DNA of 5,902 bases from Candidatus Neomicrothrix sp. UBA4742 (GCA_002403895.1 DHIQ01000142.1:6295-12196); one strand, 5' to 3'. Positions 1-5,902 are shown, counted from the first letter of the stretch. The notes: generated by a model not told the origin, from the letters alone. Made by a program: numbers and translations.

Positions 1-492
1 ATGTGGCTGAAGCGCACGTCGACGCAGAACATCGTGATCGGCGGGGCGGCCGGGGCAGCCCCCGTGCTCATCGGGTGGTCAGCGGTCACCGGGCAGCTGG
101 CTTGGGCCCCCGTGGTGCTGTTCGGCGTCATGTTCTTCTGGACACCGCCCCACTTCTGGGCCCTCGCCATCCGCTACAAGGACGACTACGCCGCCGCTGA
201 TGTGCCCATGCTCCCTTCGGTGGCGAGCCTCCATACCACGGCGGTGCGGATCCTGTCTTACACCGTCGTGGTCTGGGCAATGAGCCTGCTGTTCGCCCCG
301 GTGGCGGGGATGGGCCTGGTGTACGACGCGGCCGCGGTCGCCCTCGGGGCCGGGTTCACCTGGCTCGCGGTGGTGGTGTTGCGGACCGAGTCCTCGAGAG
401 CCGCCATGCGGTTGTTCACCTACTCGATCACGTACATCACGCTGCTCTTTGCGGCCATGGCGATCGATGTCCTGGTTCGGTATGGCCTCTGA
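1..492 (+). CDS. ctaB: Protoheme IX farnesyltransferase (heme O synthase), 3' part
   Basis: This is the C-terminal 163 residues of CtaB, the membrane UbiA-family prenyltransferase that attaches a farnesyl group to heme b to make heme O, the precursor of heme A for aa3 oxidases. The family is usually about 300 residues, so roughly half lies upstream of the window. The ATG at position 1 is therefore probably an internal Met, since CtaB proteins have this stretch just before a (T/P)QNIVIGG segment. Visible hallmarks are QNIVIGGAAGA (residues 9-19), WTPPHFWALA (47-56) and the second aspartate-rich motif DDYAAADVPMLP (61-72), which binds Mg-prenyl diphosphate. The first aspartate-rich motif is outside the window. 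About four hydrophobic helices follow (near 32-57, 84-104, 107-127, 140-160), and the end, SITYITLLFAAMAID, is typical of the family. It ends in TGA, followed by a 179-bp gap. Its place beside oxidase genes fits its role in heme supply. Confidence 0.95.
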   Translation: MWLKRTSTQNIVIGGAAGAAPVLIGWSAVTGQLAWAPVVLFGVMFFWTPPHFWALAIRYKDDYAAADVPMLPSVASLHTTAVRILSYTVVVWAMSLLFAPVAGMGLVYDAAAVALGAGFTWLAVVVLRTESSRAAMRLFTYSITYITLLFAAMAIDVLVRYGL

Positions 493-530
493 CCCTGTCC
501 AGTGGCGCCGAGTCCTCGTCGGGCCTGGGG

Positions 531-561
531 TTTCTGCCGACCGGCACCGGATGTGTATTGT
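531..561 (+). promoter_or_regulatory. Weak candidate promoter in the ctaB-CtaD-like gap
   Basis: TATTGT at 556-561 fits the actinobacterial -10 pattern TANNNT. The best upstream partner is TTTCTG at 531-536, a poor -35 match with a long 19-bp spacer. A start near 568 would give a leader of about 100 nt that contains the hairpin at 602-625. The rest of the 179-bp gap holds no convincing gene. This is a weak pattern call in GC-rich DNA, and the genes may simply be read through from ctaB. Confidence 0.18.
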
Positions 562-601
562 CCGTGTTCGTTCCTTTTCAGGCGTCAGCGTGCTGCATCG
601 A

Positions 602-625
602 GCCGGGGGTGATCCCACCTCCGGC
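602..625 (+). promoter_or_regulatory. Strong 10-bp hairpin in the leader of the CtaD-like gene
   Basis: GCCGGGGGTG (602-611) pairs with CACCTCCGGC (616-625) around the four-base loop ATCC. All ten positions pair, nine as Watson-Crick pairs and one as G-U (607/620), and eight are G-C. A smaller 4-bp hairpin follows at once: GCCT 628-631, AGGC 635-638, loop GCG. No run of T follows, so this is not a classical intrinsic terminator. It could be a U-less terminator or attenuator after ctaB, an mRNA processing or stability element, or part of a regulated 5' leader. It ends 46 nt before the ATG at 672. The pairing is directly visible; the function is inferred. Confidence 0.5.
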
Positions 626-671
626 CAGCCTGCGAGGCCCGTGTTGACGACGAGGTCATCCCTTTACTGAC

Positions 672-2279
672 ATGGCGATCACCGAAACCAGACCAGCCAC
701 CGTGGCCGAGCTCACTCCCCCGGAACCCGATCGGTTCGTCGGCCTCCCCGACCATGATCCGGGTGGCTTCGCGGGGTTCATCGGTACGGGTGACCACAAG
801 GGCCTGGGCATCGCCTACCTCGTGTTGGGCAGCCTGTTCGGCCTGGGCGCCCTCACCTTGGATCTGCTCTTCCACGCCGAGCAGGCCTCCCACTTCCTGC
901 CCAAGGATTCGATCGACCAGATCTTCACGCTGGGCCGAGTCGGCGGTGTGTTCCTGTTCGCCATCCCGGTCTGCTTGGGTCTGGCCACGTACCTGACCCC
1001 CCTGCAGGTCGGGGCCAACACGGTGGCCTTCCCGCGTGCGGCCGCGGCCGCCTTCTGGGGCTGGCTGGTCGGGTCAGGCATGCTCATCGCGGCCTACGCC
1101 ATCAACGGCGGTCCCGATGGGGGTGGGTTCAAAGCCGTCGATCTGTTCTACGTCGCCTTCGCCCTCGTCCTCGTGTCCCTGCTCACCGCGTCGGTCTGCG
1201 TTGTGACCACGGTGATCGCCATGCGCACGCCGGGGCTGTGGCTGACCCGGGTGCCACTGTTCTCCTGGTCGGTCGTGGTGGCCGCCAGCCTGTGGCTGCT
1301 GACGCTGCCGGCCGTGTTGGCCAACCTGGTGGTCCTCTACCTCGATCACCACTACGGCACCGGTGCCGCGTTCGCGGCCGACCAGTTCGCCCATCTGGGG
1401 TGGATCTTCGGGGTGCCCCAGCTCTACGTCATCGCCATCCCCGTGCTGGGGGTGGTGAGCGACGTGGTGGCGACCATGGCGGGGGTTCGCCAGAACCAGC
1501 GAGGCGTGATGATGACGGCCATCGCCGCGTTCGGCATCCTCAGCTTCGGCGCCTACGCCCAGCCTGCGTTCGATCCGCTCGTGTGGAACCAGGCGCTGTA
1601 CGTGGGCATGGGCGTTCTGATCCTCCTGCCGGTACTGGGCGCGGTGGCCGGATGGGCCGTGACCCTCAAGTCGGGCAAGCCCTCGGTGCAGAGCCCCCTC
1701 CTGTTCGCCTTCGGGGCGGCAGCCCTGTTGCTGTTGTCGGTGGCTGCCGGCGCCGTGTTCGTGATTCGCCCGTTCGACCTGCACGGAGCCGGGTGGGCCG
1801 AGAAGGGTTTCGTCCTCCCCCCTTATGCCGGTGGCTTGTTCCTGCTGGTGGTGGCCGCCGTGACGCTGGGTGCCTCAGCCGGTCTCACGTTCTGGGCGCC
1901 CAAGCTCTTCGGCCGCTTCGCCAAGGAGTCGCTGGCTCGCCTGGCCGCCCTCGTCGGGCTGGTCGGGGGACTGGTGGCCGGCCTCCCGCTGCTGGTGTAC
2001 GGCTTCGCCCTGAAGGCCAGCGGCCTGGCGGATGCCGCCAAGTTCCTGAACGGCACCTCTGCCGTCGGCACCGCGCTGGTCATCGTCGCCCTGGTGCTCG
2101 TATGGCTCTCGCTGCTCGGTGGCAAGGGTGATGCACCAGCCAACGATGCATGGGGCCGGGGCCAGAGTCTGGAGTGGACGACCGCCAGCCCGCCCGTCGC
2201 CGGTAACTTTGGTGTGCTGCCCCCGGTCGAGTCGGCCGAACCCCTGCTCGACGCCGCCGAGTCGGAGGATGCTTCCTGA
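672..2279 (+). CDS. Ligand-less cytochrome c oxidase subunit I paralogue (CtaD-like pseudo-enzyme)
   Basis: This 535-residue protein has the full 12-helix layout of heme-copper oxidase subunit I (helices roughly 44-66, 90-110, 122-144, 156-182, 197-223, 243-266, 276-296, 308-330, 342-364, 381-405, 422-446, 462-482). Family landmarks remain: GDHKGLGIAYL (40-50), YLTPLQVGA..VAFPR (107-122), GGPDGG (146-151), MRTPG...RVPLFSW (184-199), FWAPKLFGR (407-415) and the C-terminal WGRGQSLEW..ASPP (494-508). Every metal ligand is replaced: heme a His of FTMHG is Gly88, CuB His of GHPEVY is Val248, the His pair of WAHH is Gln297-Pro298, and the two His of HFHYVL are Pro384 and Ala386. The HPEVY Glu is Gln250; its Tyr is kept (252). 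The D-channel Asp is Thr117 and the K-channel Lys is gone. It cannot bind heme a, a3 or CuB as known oxidases do. ATG 672 is the first start after an in-frame TGA at 645; GAGGT at 652-656 is rather far (15 nt). Its stop overlaps the next ATG. A structural, assembly or regulatory role is inferred. Automatic annotation would probably call it plain subunit I. Confidence 0.92.
   Translation: MAITETRPATVAELTPPEPDRFVGLPDHDPGGFAGFIGTGDHKGLGIAYLVLGSLFGLGALTLDLLFHAEQASHFLPKDSIDQIFTLGRVGGVFLFAIPVCLGLATYLTPLQVGANTVAFPRAAAAAFWGWLVGSGMLIAAYAINGGPDGGGFKAVDLFYVAFALVLVSLLTASVCVVTTVIAMRTPGLWLTRVPLFSWSVVVAASLWLLTLPAVLANLVVLYLDHHYGTGAAFAADQFAHLGWIFGVPQLYVIAIPVLGVVSDVVATMAGVRQNQRGVMMTAIAAFGILSFGAYAQPAFDPLVWNQALYVGMGVLILLPVLGAVAGWAVTLKSGKPSVQSPLLFAFGAAALLLLSVAAGAVFVIRPFDLHGAGWAEKGFVLPPYAGGLFLLVVAAVTLGASAGLTFWAPKLFGRFAKESLARLAALVGLVGGLVAGLPLLVYGFALKASGLADAAKFLNGTSAVGTALVIVALVLVWLSLLGGKGDAPANDAWGRGQSLEWTTASPPVAGNFGVLPPVESAEPLLDAAESEDAS
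2264..2268 (+). promoter_or_regulatory. Ribosome binding site of the ctaE-like gene
   Basis: GGAGG lies inside the end of the CtaD-like gene, 10 nt before the ATG at 2279. Together with the TGATG overlap it supports translational coupling of the two proteins and fixes the ctaE-like start at 2279; the nearer ATG at 2269 is out of frame. Confidence 0.6.
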
Positions 2280-2893
2280 TGGCCGCCACCCTCACCGAGC
2301 CGGTCGCTGCGCTGCCCAGCGCGGCGCCGCCCCCGCCGGCCCCTCGGCCGCGCGTCTTGCTGGTCGGCACCGCGTTCGCGGCGGCCGCCACCGTCATGGT
2401 CTTCGTAGGGATGGTCGGGGTGTACCTCTCGGTGCGGACCACGCTCATCGCCGACGTCGGCACGTGGTTGCCCTCCGGGGTCATCGTGCCCCTGGTGCAG
2501 CCGAACATGATGCTGTTCACCCTGCTGCTCTCATCGCTGATGATGCAGTGGGCGGTCTCGGCCATCAAGAACGACGACCGGACGAATACCTACCTCGCCA
2601 TCGGCGTGACGTTGCTGCTCGCCTTCGCCTTCCTCGTCGAATACGGCTATCTCTTCTCTTTGATGAAACTGAGCATGGACAGCCAGCAGGGCGTGCTGAT
2701 CTACGCCCTCACCGGCGCCAACATCGCCATGACGATCGTGGCCATGATCTTCCTCATCCTTATGGGTTTCCGGTCGCTGGCCGGGGAGTTCACCAGCCGC
2801 CACTACGACGGCATCGCCGCCGCGGCTCTCTACTGGCACTCGATGGTCGCGGTCTACGCGCTCATCTGGTACGTCATCTTCGTCACCAAGTAG
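2279..2893 (+). CDS. ctaE: Divergent cytochrome c oxidase subunit III
   Basis: This 204-residue membrane protein has the five-helix form of bacterial oxidase subunit III (about 27-52, 74-97, 104-126, 138-163, 181-202) after a Pro/Ala-rich N-terminus. Subunit III normally has no cofactor; it binds subunit I and steadies proton uptake and turnover. The match to actinobacterial CtaE runs from VGT (29-31) through YLSVR (49-53), W-x-P (63-65), LLLSSLMMQ (82-90), EYGYL (121-125), LTG (144-146) and ALYWH (183-187). Several usual residues are absent. The helix Glu of the S-E-(V/L)-M-F-F segment, the carbodiimide-reactive site in mitochondrial enzymes, aligns with Thr38. The two His of GFHGLHV become Asn148 and Met151. 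The Asp after YWH-F-V becomes Val190. Its start overlaps the stop of the upstream ligand-less subunit I, so the two are probably made together. It could be the only subunit III of this oxidase, or a paralogue specialised for the CtaD-like protein, with a canonical ctaE outside the window. Confidence 0.88.
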   Translation: MAATLTEPVAALPSAAPPPPAPRPRVLLVGTAFAAAATVMVFVGMVGVYLSVRTTLIADVGTWLPSGVIVPLVQPNMMLFTLLLSSLMMQWAVSAIKNDDRTNTYLAIGVTLLLAFAFLVEYGYLFSLMKLSMDSQQGVLIYALTGANIAMTIVAMIFLILMGFRSLAGEFTSRHYDGIAAAALYWHSMVAVYALIWYVIFVTK

Positions 2894-2899
2894 GTCGAC

Positions 2900-3724
2900 A
2901 TGTTGAAGTCCCGCGCCATCACCGTCAGCTTCCGCTTCTACATCGGCCTCTCTACGGCCGCGCTGTTCGGCGCGGTCGTGGCCGCCTTGTCCTCCAACGA
3001 CAGTGACTCGCTGATCAACCGGGTCATCGGCCCGCTCAGCGTCGGCTGGAAGGGCAGCGTGGGCGACCACCTCGCCTACACCTTTCTTCTGGGTGTCGCC
3101 GTGGTCTCGGGCGTGATCGGGATCCTCCTCACCGCCTTCCGCGACGCCGACGCCACCGCGCTCGCCGAGGTCGCTCACACCGACACCGCCCCGCTCACCC
3201 GGGCGCCGATCGGGGCCAGCTACTGGCCGGTCATCGCCGCCTTCAGCGTGGCTGTCGTCCTCATCGGTCTGGCCATCAGCAGCAAGGGTTTTGCCTTGGC
3301 TGGCGCAGGCCTGCTGGCCGCCGCCTTCGTCGTGTGGACGCTGCGTTCCTGGGCCGAGCGGGCCACCGGCGACGATCGCGTCAACCTCGAGCTGTACCAG
3401 CAGCTGATCGAGCCGCTCCGCGTGCCGGTCTTGGCCCTGTTGCTGGTGGCCGTCATGGTCATCGGGTTCTCACGAGTGCTGCTCACGCTGCCCACCAAGA
3501 ACAGCTCGGTCGTCGTGTTCGCCCTGCTCGGCGTGATGGTCCTGGTTGGATCGATCGCCATCGCCATCAAACCCCGCATCTCCAAGACCGCCACGGTGCT
3601 GGTCCTGTTCGTGCTCGGGTTGCTCATCATCCTCGGCGGCATCGTCGCGGCGGTCAAGGGACCACGCGAGTTCGGGCTCCACCAGGAGCCGGGGCGGGAA
3701 CAGCCCGCTGGTGAGGGAAGCTGA
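2900..3724 (+). CDS. Seven-helix membrane protein with a subunit IV (CtaF)-like middle part
   Basis: I do not recognise this 274-residue protein as a whole. It has about seven hydrophobic helices (12-31, 57-80, 108-127, 129-147, 175-196, 201-223, 229-252) and a short charged, Gly/Pro/Glu-rich tail (254-274). There is no Cys, no CXXCH, and only isolated histidines (57, 93, 261), so no redox cofactor site is visible. The helix pair at 108-147, starting SYWPVIAAFS and ending near VVWTLRSW, resembles the second half of the small actinobacterial oxidase subunit IV (CtaF), where a P..SWWP motif opens the helix pair; that protein is only about 140 residues. The last three helices are an unidentified extra block. 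It starts 6 nt after the ctaE-like stop, with a modest AGGT 4 nt before the ATG, and its TGA overlaps an ATG at 3724. An accessory oxidase subunit is the best inference, from position and the partial likeness only. Confidence 0.8.
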   Translation: MLKSRAITVSFRFYIGLSTAALFGAVVAALSSNDSDSLINRVIGPLSVGWKGSVGDHLAYTFLLGVAVVSGVIGILLTAFRDADATALAEVAHTDTAPLTRAPIGASYWPVIAAFSVAVVLIGLAISSKGFALAGAGLLAAAFVVWTLRSWAERATGDDRVNLELYQQLIEPLRVPVLALLLVAVMVIGFSRVLLTLPTKNSSVVVFALLGVMVLVGSIAIAIKPRISKTATVLVLFVLGLLIILGGIVAAVKGPREFGLHQEPGREQPAGEGS

Positions 3725-3733
3725 TGGCCCCTC

Positions 3734-3739
3734 AAGGAG
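3734..3739 (+). promoter_or_regulatory. Ribosome binding site that decides the ctaC start
   Basis: AAGGAG is followed by five bases and then ATG at 3745, close to the ideal Shine-Dalgarno arrangement. It favours 3745 over the in-frame ATG at 3724, which overlaps the preceding stop and has only GAGGGA at 3713-3718 before it. Confidence 0.65.
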
Positions 3740-3744
3740 ACCCC

Positions 3745-5025
3745 ATGTCCTCGTCGCCTACCCGTAGGCGGATCGCCAGATTTCTGGCCGGCGTCATCGT
3801 CATCGTCATCGCCGCACTGTTCGTGGCCATGGTGCTGGCGGCCATCTTCGGCAACGCCGGTCACCAGCTGACGACGCTCAGCCCCAAGGGCGAGTGGTCC
3901 GACAAGATCCAGAAGCTGGTCATCGGGGTGTTCGGCCTGGGCCTCCTCATCGGCGTGATCGTCATGGTCGTCATCGGCTTCATCGCCTGGCGCTTCCGGG
4001 ACAAGGGCGATGTCGAGACCGAGGACCACATGCCTGAGCAGGTGCACGGCCGCACCGCCTGGGAGATCGGCTGGACCGCGCTGCCCGCCCTCATCTTGTT
4101 GGTGGTTGGTGTCTTCACCGTGCTCACCCTGGTCCAGCTCAACCAGCCCGACCCGAAAGCGCTGCACGTCGAGGTGTACGGCCAGCAGTGGTGGTGGGGC
4201 TACCACTACGACCTCAACAACGACGGCACCTACACCGGCACCGGAGATCTCACCACCGCCACGGAGCTGGTGATCCCGGTCAACACCCAGGTCGAGCTGT
4301 CGATCACGTCCAACGACGTCATCCACAGCTTTTGGATCCCTGCCCTCAACGGCAAGCGCGACGCGGTGCCCGGACAGCACCACCCCTGGAAGCTGGAGGC
4401 CAACCAGATCGGCGTGTATCGGGGTCAGTGCACGGAGTTCTGCGGGCTCTCCCACGCCAACATGCGCATGATCGTGCGGGTCGTGTCCCAAGAGGACTAC
4501 GACGCCTGGGTGAAGAACCAGCTGAAGCCGGCGGTCGAGCCGGCCAAGGGCTCGGAGGCCGAGGCGGGCAAGGCCCTCTTCCTGGGCCAGCTGTGCTCGT
4601 CGTGCCACCTGATCAACGGCGTCAACGACGCCAAGGTCGCCGACCCGGACAAGGGCGTGAAGTCGCTGCTCGTCTCCGGTGTGGCGCCCAACCTCACTCA
4701 CTTCGGCACCCGAGGAACGTTCATCGGCTCCATCCAGAACCTGTACTCACCGAGCAGTTCGTCCGACCCGAACCTGCCCGCCACTCCGAAGGAAACGGCT
4801 GATCCGGCGTTGATGGGTAATCCGAGTAAGGCGTTGTTCGGGCTGGACCCCGCGCCGTTCTACCTCAACAAGCCGACGCTTGCGTCCTGGCTACGCAACC
4901 CGGAGAAGCTGAAGCCGGCGGCCAACACGCCCAACGCTCAGGGCCAGTACCGGGGTATGCCCAATCTCGGCCTCAGCGAATCCCAGATCGACGATCTCGT
5001 CGCCTACCTGAGCACGCTCAAGTGA
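3745..5025 (+). CDS. ctaC: Cytochrome c oxidase subunit II fused to cytochrome c (caa3 type)
   Basis: This 426-residue subunit II takes electrons from the respiratory chain on the outer face and passes them through CuA to subunit I. Residues 13-36 form a signal peptide or extra helix after an Arg-rich start, with no lipobox Cys. Helices at 56-82 and 109-132 form the hairpin. The cupredoxin domain (about 138-256) has the QQWWWGYHY electron-entry patch (147-155) and a full CuA set: His194 in DVIHSFWIP, then Cys229, Glu231, Cys233, His237 and Met240 in GQCTEFCGLSHANM. A class I cytochrome c domain follows (about 267-426) with CSSCH (284-288) and likely axial Met405 in GMPNLGLSE. This domain is long: about 116 residues lie between the heme motif and Met405, and a Ser/Pro/Asp-rich insert (roughly 333-372) follows the APNLTHFGTRG segment. 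The fused heme suggests the oxidase carries its own electron carrier. Start 3745 is chosen for its ribosome site; 3724 would add seven residues. Confidence 0.95.
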   Translation: MSSSPTRRRIARFLAGVIVIVIAALFVAMVLAAIFGNAGHQLTTLSPKGEWSDKIQKLVIGVFGLGLLIGVIVMVVIGFIAWRFRDKGDVETEDHMPEQVHGRTAWEIGWTALPALILLVVGVFTVLTLVQLNQPDPKALHVEVYGQQWWWGYHYDLNNDGTYTGTGDLTTATELVIPVNTQVELSITSNDVIHSFWIPALNGKRDAVPGQHHPWKLEANQIGVYRGQCTEFCGLSHANMRMIVRVVSQEDYDAWVKNQLKPAVEPAKGSEAEAGKALFLGQLCSSCHLINGVNDAKVADPDKGVKSLLVSGVAPNLTHFGTRGTFIGSIQNLYSPSSSSDPNLPATPKETADPALMGNPSKALFGLDPAPFYLNKPTLASWLRNPEKLKPAANTPNAQGQYRGMPNLGLSESQIDDLVAYLSTLK

Positions 5026-5062
5026 TCACTCCCCCCGTCGTCACGGCACGCCTTCCCGTCAT

Positions 5063-5066
5063 GGAG
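5063..5066 (+). promoter_or_regulatory. Ribosome binding site of ctaD
   Basis: GGAG sits 7 nt before the ATG at 5074 and fixes that start; the nearby ATG at 5061 is out of frame and closes after eight codons. The rest of the 48-nt gap after ctaC shows no promoter or terminator, so ctaD is probably read from the same transcript. Confidence 0.55.
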
Positions 5067-5073
5067 CCCGCAC

Positions 5074-5902
5074 ATGGCACTCATTGAACCCGGCCCCCTC
5101 GCCCTCCCTTCTGGCGACCAGCCGAACGACTTCAACCCGCTCGGGGTGTTGTCGCGGCCGGTGAAACCCAAGGCCGCCTGGCGCCAGTGGCTATTCACCG
5201 TCGATCACAAGAAGATCGGCATCATGTACGGCGCCGTCGCCATGTTCTTCTTCATCATCGGCGGCTCCGAGGCATTGCTCATCCGCGCCCAGCTGTGGGC
5301 CCCCCGGGGCAAGCTGCTGTCGGCCGAGCTCTACAACCAGGTCTTTACCATGCACGGCACCACCATGGTCTTCCTGGTGGTCATGCCCATTGGTGCCGCC
5401 TTTGCCAACTACCTGATGCCCTTGCAGATCGGGGCCCGCGACGTCGCCTTCCCCCGCATCAACGCCTTCAGCTTCTGGTCCTTCGTGGGCGGTGGTCTGT
5501 TCCTCAACTCGAGCTGGCTGTTCGGCGGTGGCCCTGATGGCGGCTGGTTCATGTACGCCCCGAACTCGGGCGTGCTGTTCTCGCCCGGCCACGGCATCGA
5601 CTTCTGGAACTTGGCCCTCATCATCACCGGTATCGCCTCGCTGACCGGTGCGGTGAACCTGATCGTGACCGTGCTCAACATGCGCTGCCCGGGCATGAGC
5701 CTCATGCGCATGCCGGTGTTCACCTGGATGACCCTGGTCACGCAGTTCCTGTTGCTGTTCGCTATTCCGGTGCTGACCGCAGCGCAGTTCCTGCTGATGT
5801 TCGACCGGCTCTTCCGGGCCAACTTCTTCAACGTGAAGCTGGGGGGCAATCCCCTGTTGTGGGAGCACCTGTTCTGGGTGTTCGGCCATCCCGAGGTGTA
5901 CA
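5074..5902 (+). CDS. ctaD: Cytochrome c oxidase subunit I, canonical copy (5' part)
   Basis: This is the N-terminal 276 residues of the catalytic subunit, which reduces O2 to water at the heme a3/CuB site while pumping protons; the gene runs off the window edge, so roughly half is visible. It has VDHKKIGIMY (43-52), heme a ligand His94 in FTMHGT, the D-channel start ARDVAFPRIN (121-130, with Asp123 and Asn130), GGGPDGGWF (151-159), NMRCPGMSLMRMPVFTW (202-218) and WEHLFWVFGHPEVY (263-276). The last motif gives CuB ligand His272, Glu274 at the top of the D-channel, and Tyr276, which in this family is cross-linked to that histidine. Glu in this motif marks the A1 type of heme-copper oxidase. The remaining ligands (the HH pair and HFH) would lie beyond 5902. 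It directly follows ctaC, its electron donor subunit. All ligands seen here are ones missing from the homologue at 672-2279, so this is the active copy of the pair. Confidence 0.97.
   Translation, partial: MALIEPGPLALPSGDQPNDFNPLGVLSRPVKPKAAWRQWLFTVDHKKIGIMYGAVAMFFFIIGGSEALLIRAQLWAPRGKLLSAELYNQVFTMHGTTMVFLVVMPIGAAFANYLMPLQIGARDVAFPRINAFSFWSFVGGGLFLNSSWLFGGGPDGGWFMYAPNSGVLFSPGHGIDFWNLALIITGIASLTGAVNLIVTVLNMRCPGMSLMRMPVFTWMTLVTQFLLLFAIPVLTAAQFLLMFDRLFRANFFNVKLGGNPLLWEHLFWVFGHPEVY

Noticed and set aside
482..670. Small open frame (62 codons from ATG 482) bridging the gap and ending just before ATG 672
   Set aside because: There is no ribosome binding site, the composition is Arg/Pro/Val-rich like a GC-rich shadow frame, there is no recognisable motif, and it overlaps the ctaB end; chance openness is the simpler reading.
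644..670. TTGACG (644-649) as a -35 element
   Set aside because: It matches the hexamer, but no TANNNT lies 16-19 bp downstream, and transcription would start inside the coding region.
1037..1052. GC-rich palindromic run (GCGGCCGCGGCCGC type)
   Set aside because: It falls inside an Ala-rich coding stretch (RAAAAAF) and is explained by codon choice in GC-rich DNA.
672..2279. Reading the CtaD-like gene as a decayed pseudogene
   Set aside because: It is open for 535 codons with no frameshift or internal stop, keeps all 12 helices and both terminal signatures, and is coupled to the next gene; only the functional residues are lost.
3220..4701. Long minus-strand open frame of 493 codons opposite ctaC and the seven-helix gene
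   Set aside because: Its product is His/Asp/Glu/Arg-rich low-complexity sequence without motifs, as expected for the antisense of GC-rich membrane protein genes; the plus-strand genes are unambiguous.
5061..5087. Eight-codon frame overlapping the ctaD start
   Set aside because: It is too short, and its GGAG serves as the ctaD ribosome site; nothing suggests a leader peptide.

Overview
The window is about 5.9 kb of GC-rich DNA, densely coding on the plus strand only. It carries part of an aa3/caa3-type cytochrome c oxidase (heme-copper oxidase, complex IV) gene cluster. Gene content, high GC and the actinobacterial style of subunits II and III suggest a high-GC actinobacterium, possibly of the Acidimicrobiia. 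The taxon is an inference from style; no marker gene is present.

Layout, left to right. (1) The 3' half of ctaB (heme O synthase), 1-492. (2) A 179-bp non-coding leader, 493-671, with a strong 10-bp hairpin and at best a weak promoter. (3) A 535-codon, 12-helix homologue of oxidase subunit I, 672-2279. (4) A divergent subunit III (ctaE-like), 2279-2893. (5) A seven-helix membrane protein of 274 residues, 2900-3724, whose middle resembles actinobacterial oxidase subunit IV (CtaF). (6) ctaC, subunit II with a complete CuA site and a fused C-terminal cytochrome c domain, 3745-5025. (7) The 5' part of a second, canonical subunit I gene, ctaD, 5074 to the window edge. The genes from 672 to 3724 are tightly packed, with a TGATG stop/start overlap at 2279 and a 6-nt gap before 2900. 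ctaC follows closely, and 48 nt separate it from ctaD. The arrangement looks like one operon.

The most notable point is that the cluster holds two subunit I genes. The downstream one has every metal ligand that falls inside the window (heme a His94; CuB His272 with Tyr276). The upstream one keeps the whole fold, the N-terminal DHK motif and the C-terminal WG..SLEW..SPP signature, but none of the six metal-binding histidines of the family. The D- and K-channel residues I could align are also gone. It is intact and co-transcribed, so it looks like a structural or regulatory pseudo-enzyme rather than a decaying gene. The adjacent subunit III has also lost residues typical of its family, which suggests that the two diverged together as a non-catalytic membrane module.

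Working model (inference): CtaB supplies heme O for heme A synthesis. CtaC takes electrons through its own cytochrome c domain to CuA and passes them to heme a and the heme a3/CuB site of the downstream CtaD. The ligand-less subunit I, the divergent subunit III and the seven-helix protein form an accessory membrane part of this oxidase or assist its assembly.
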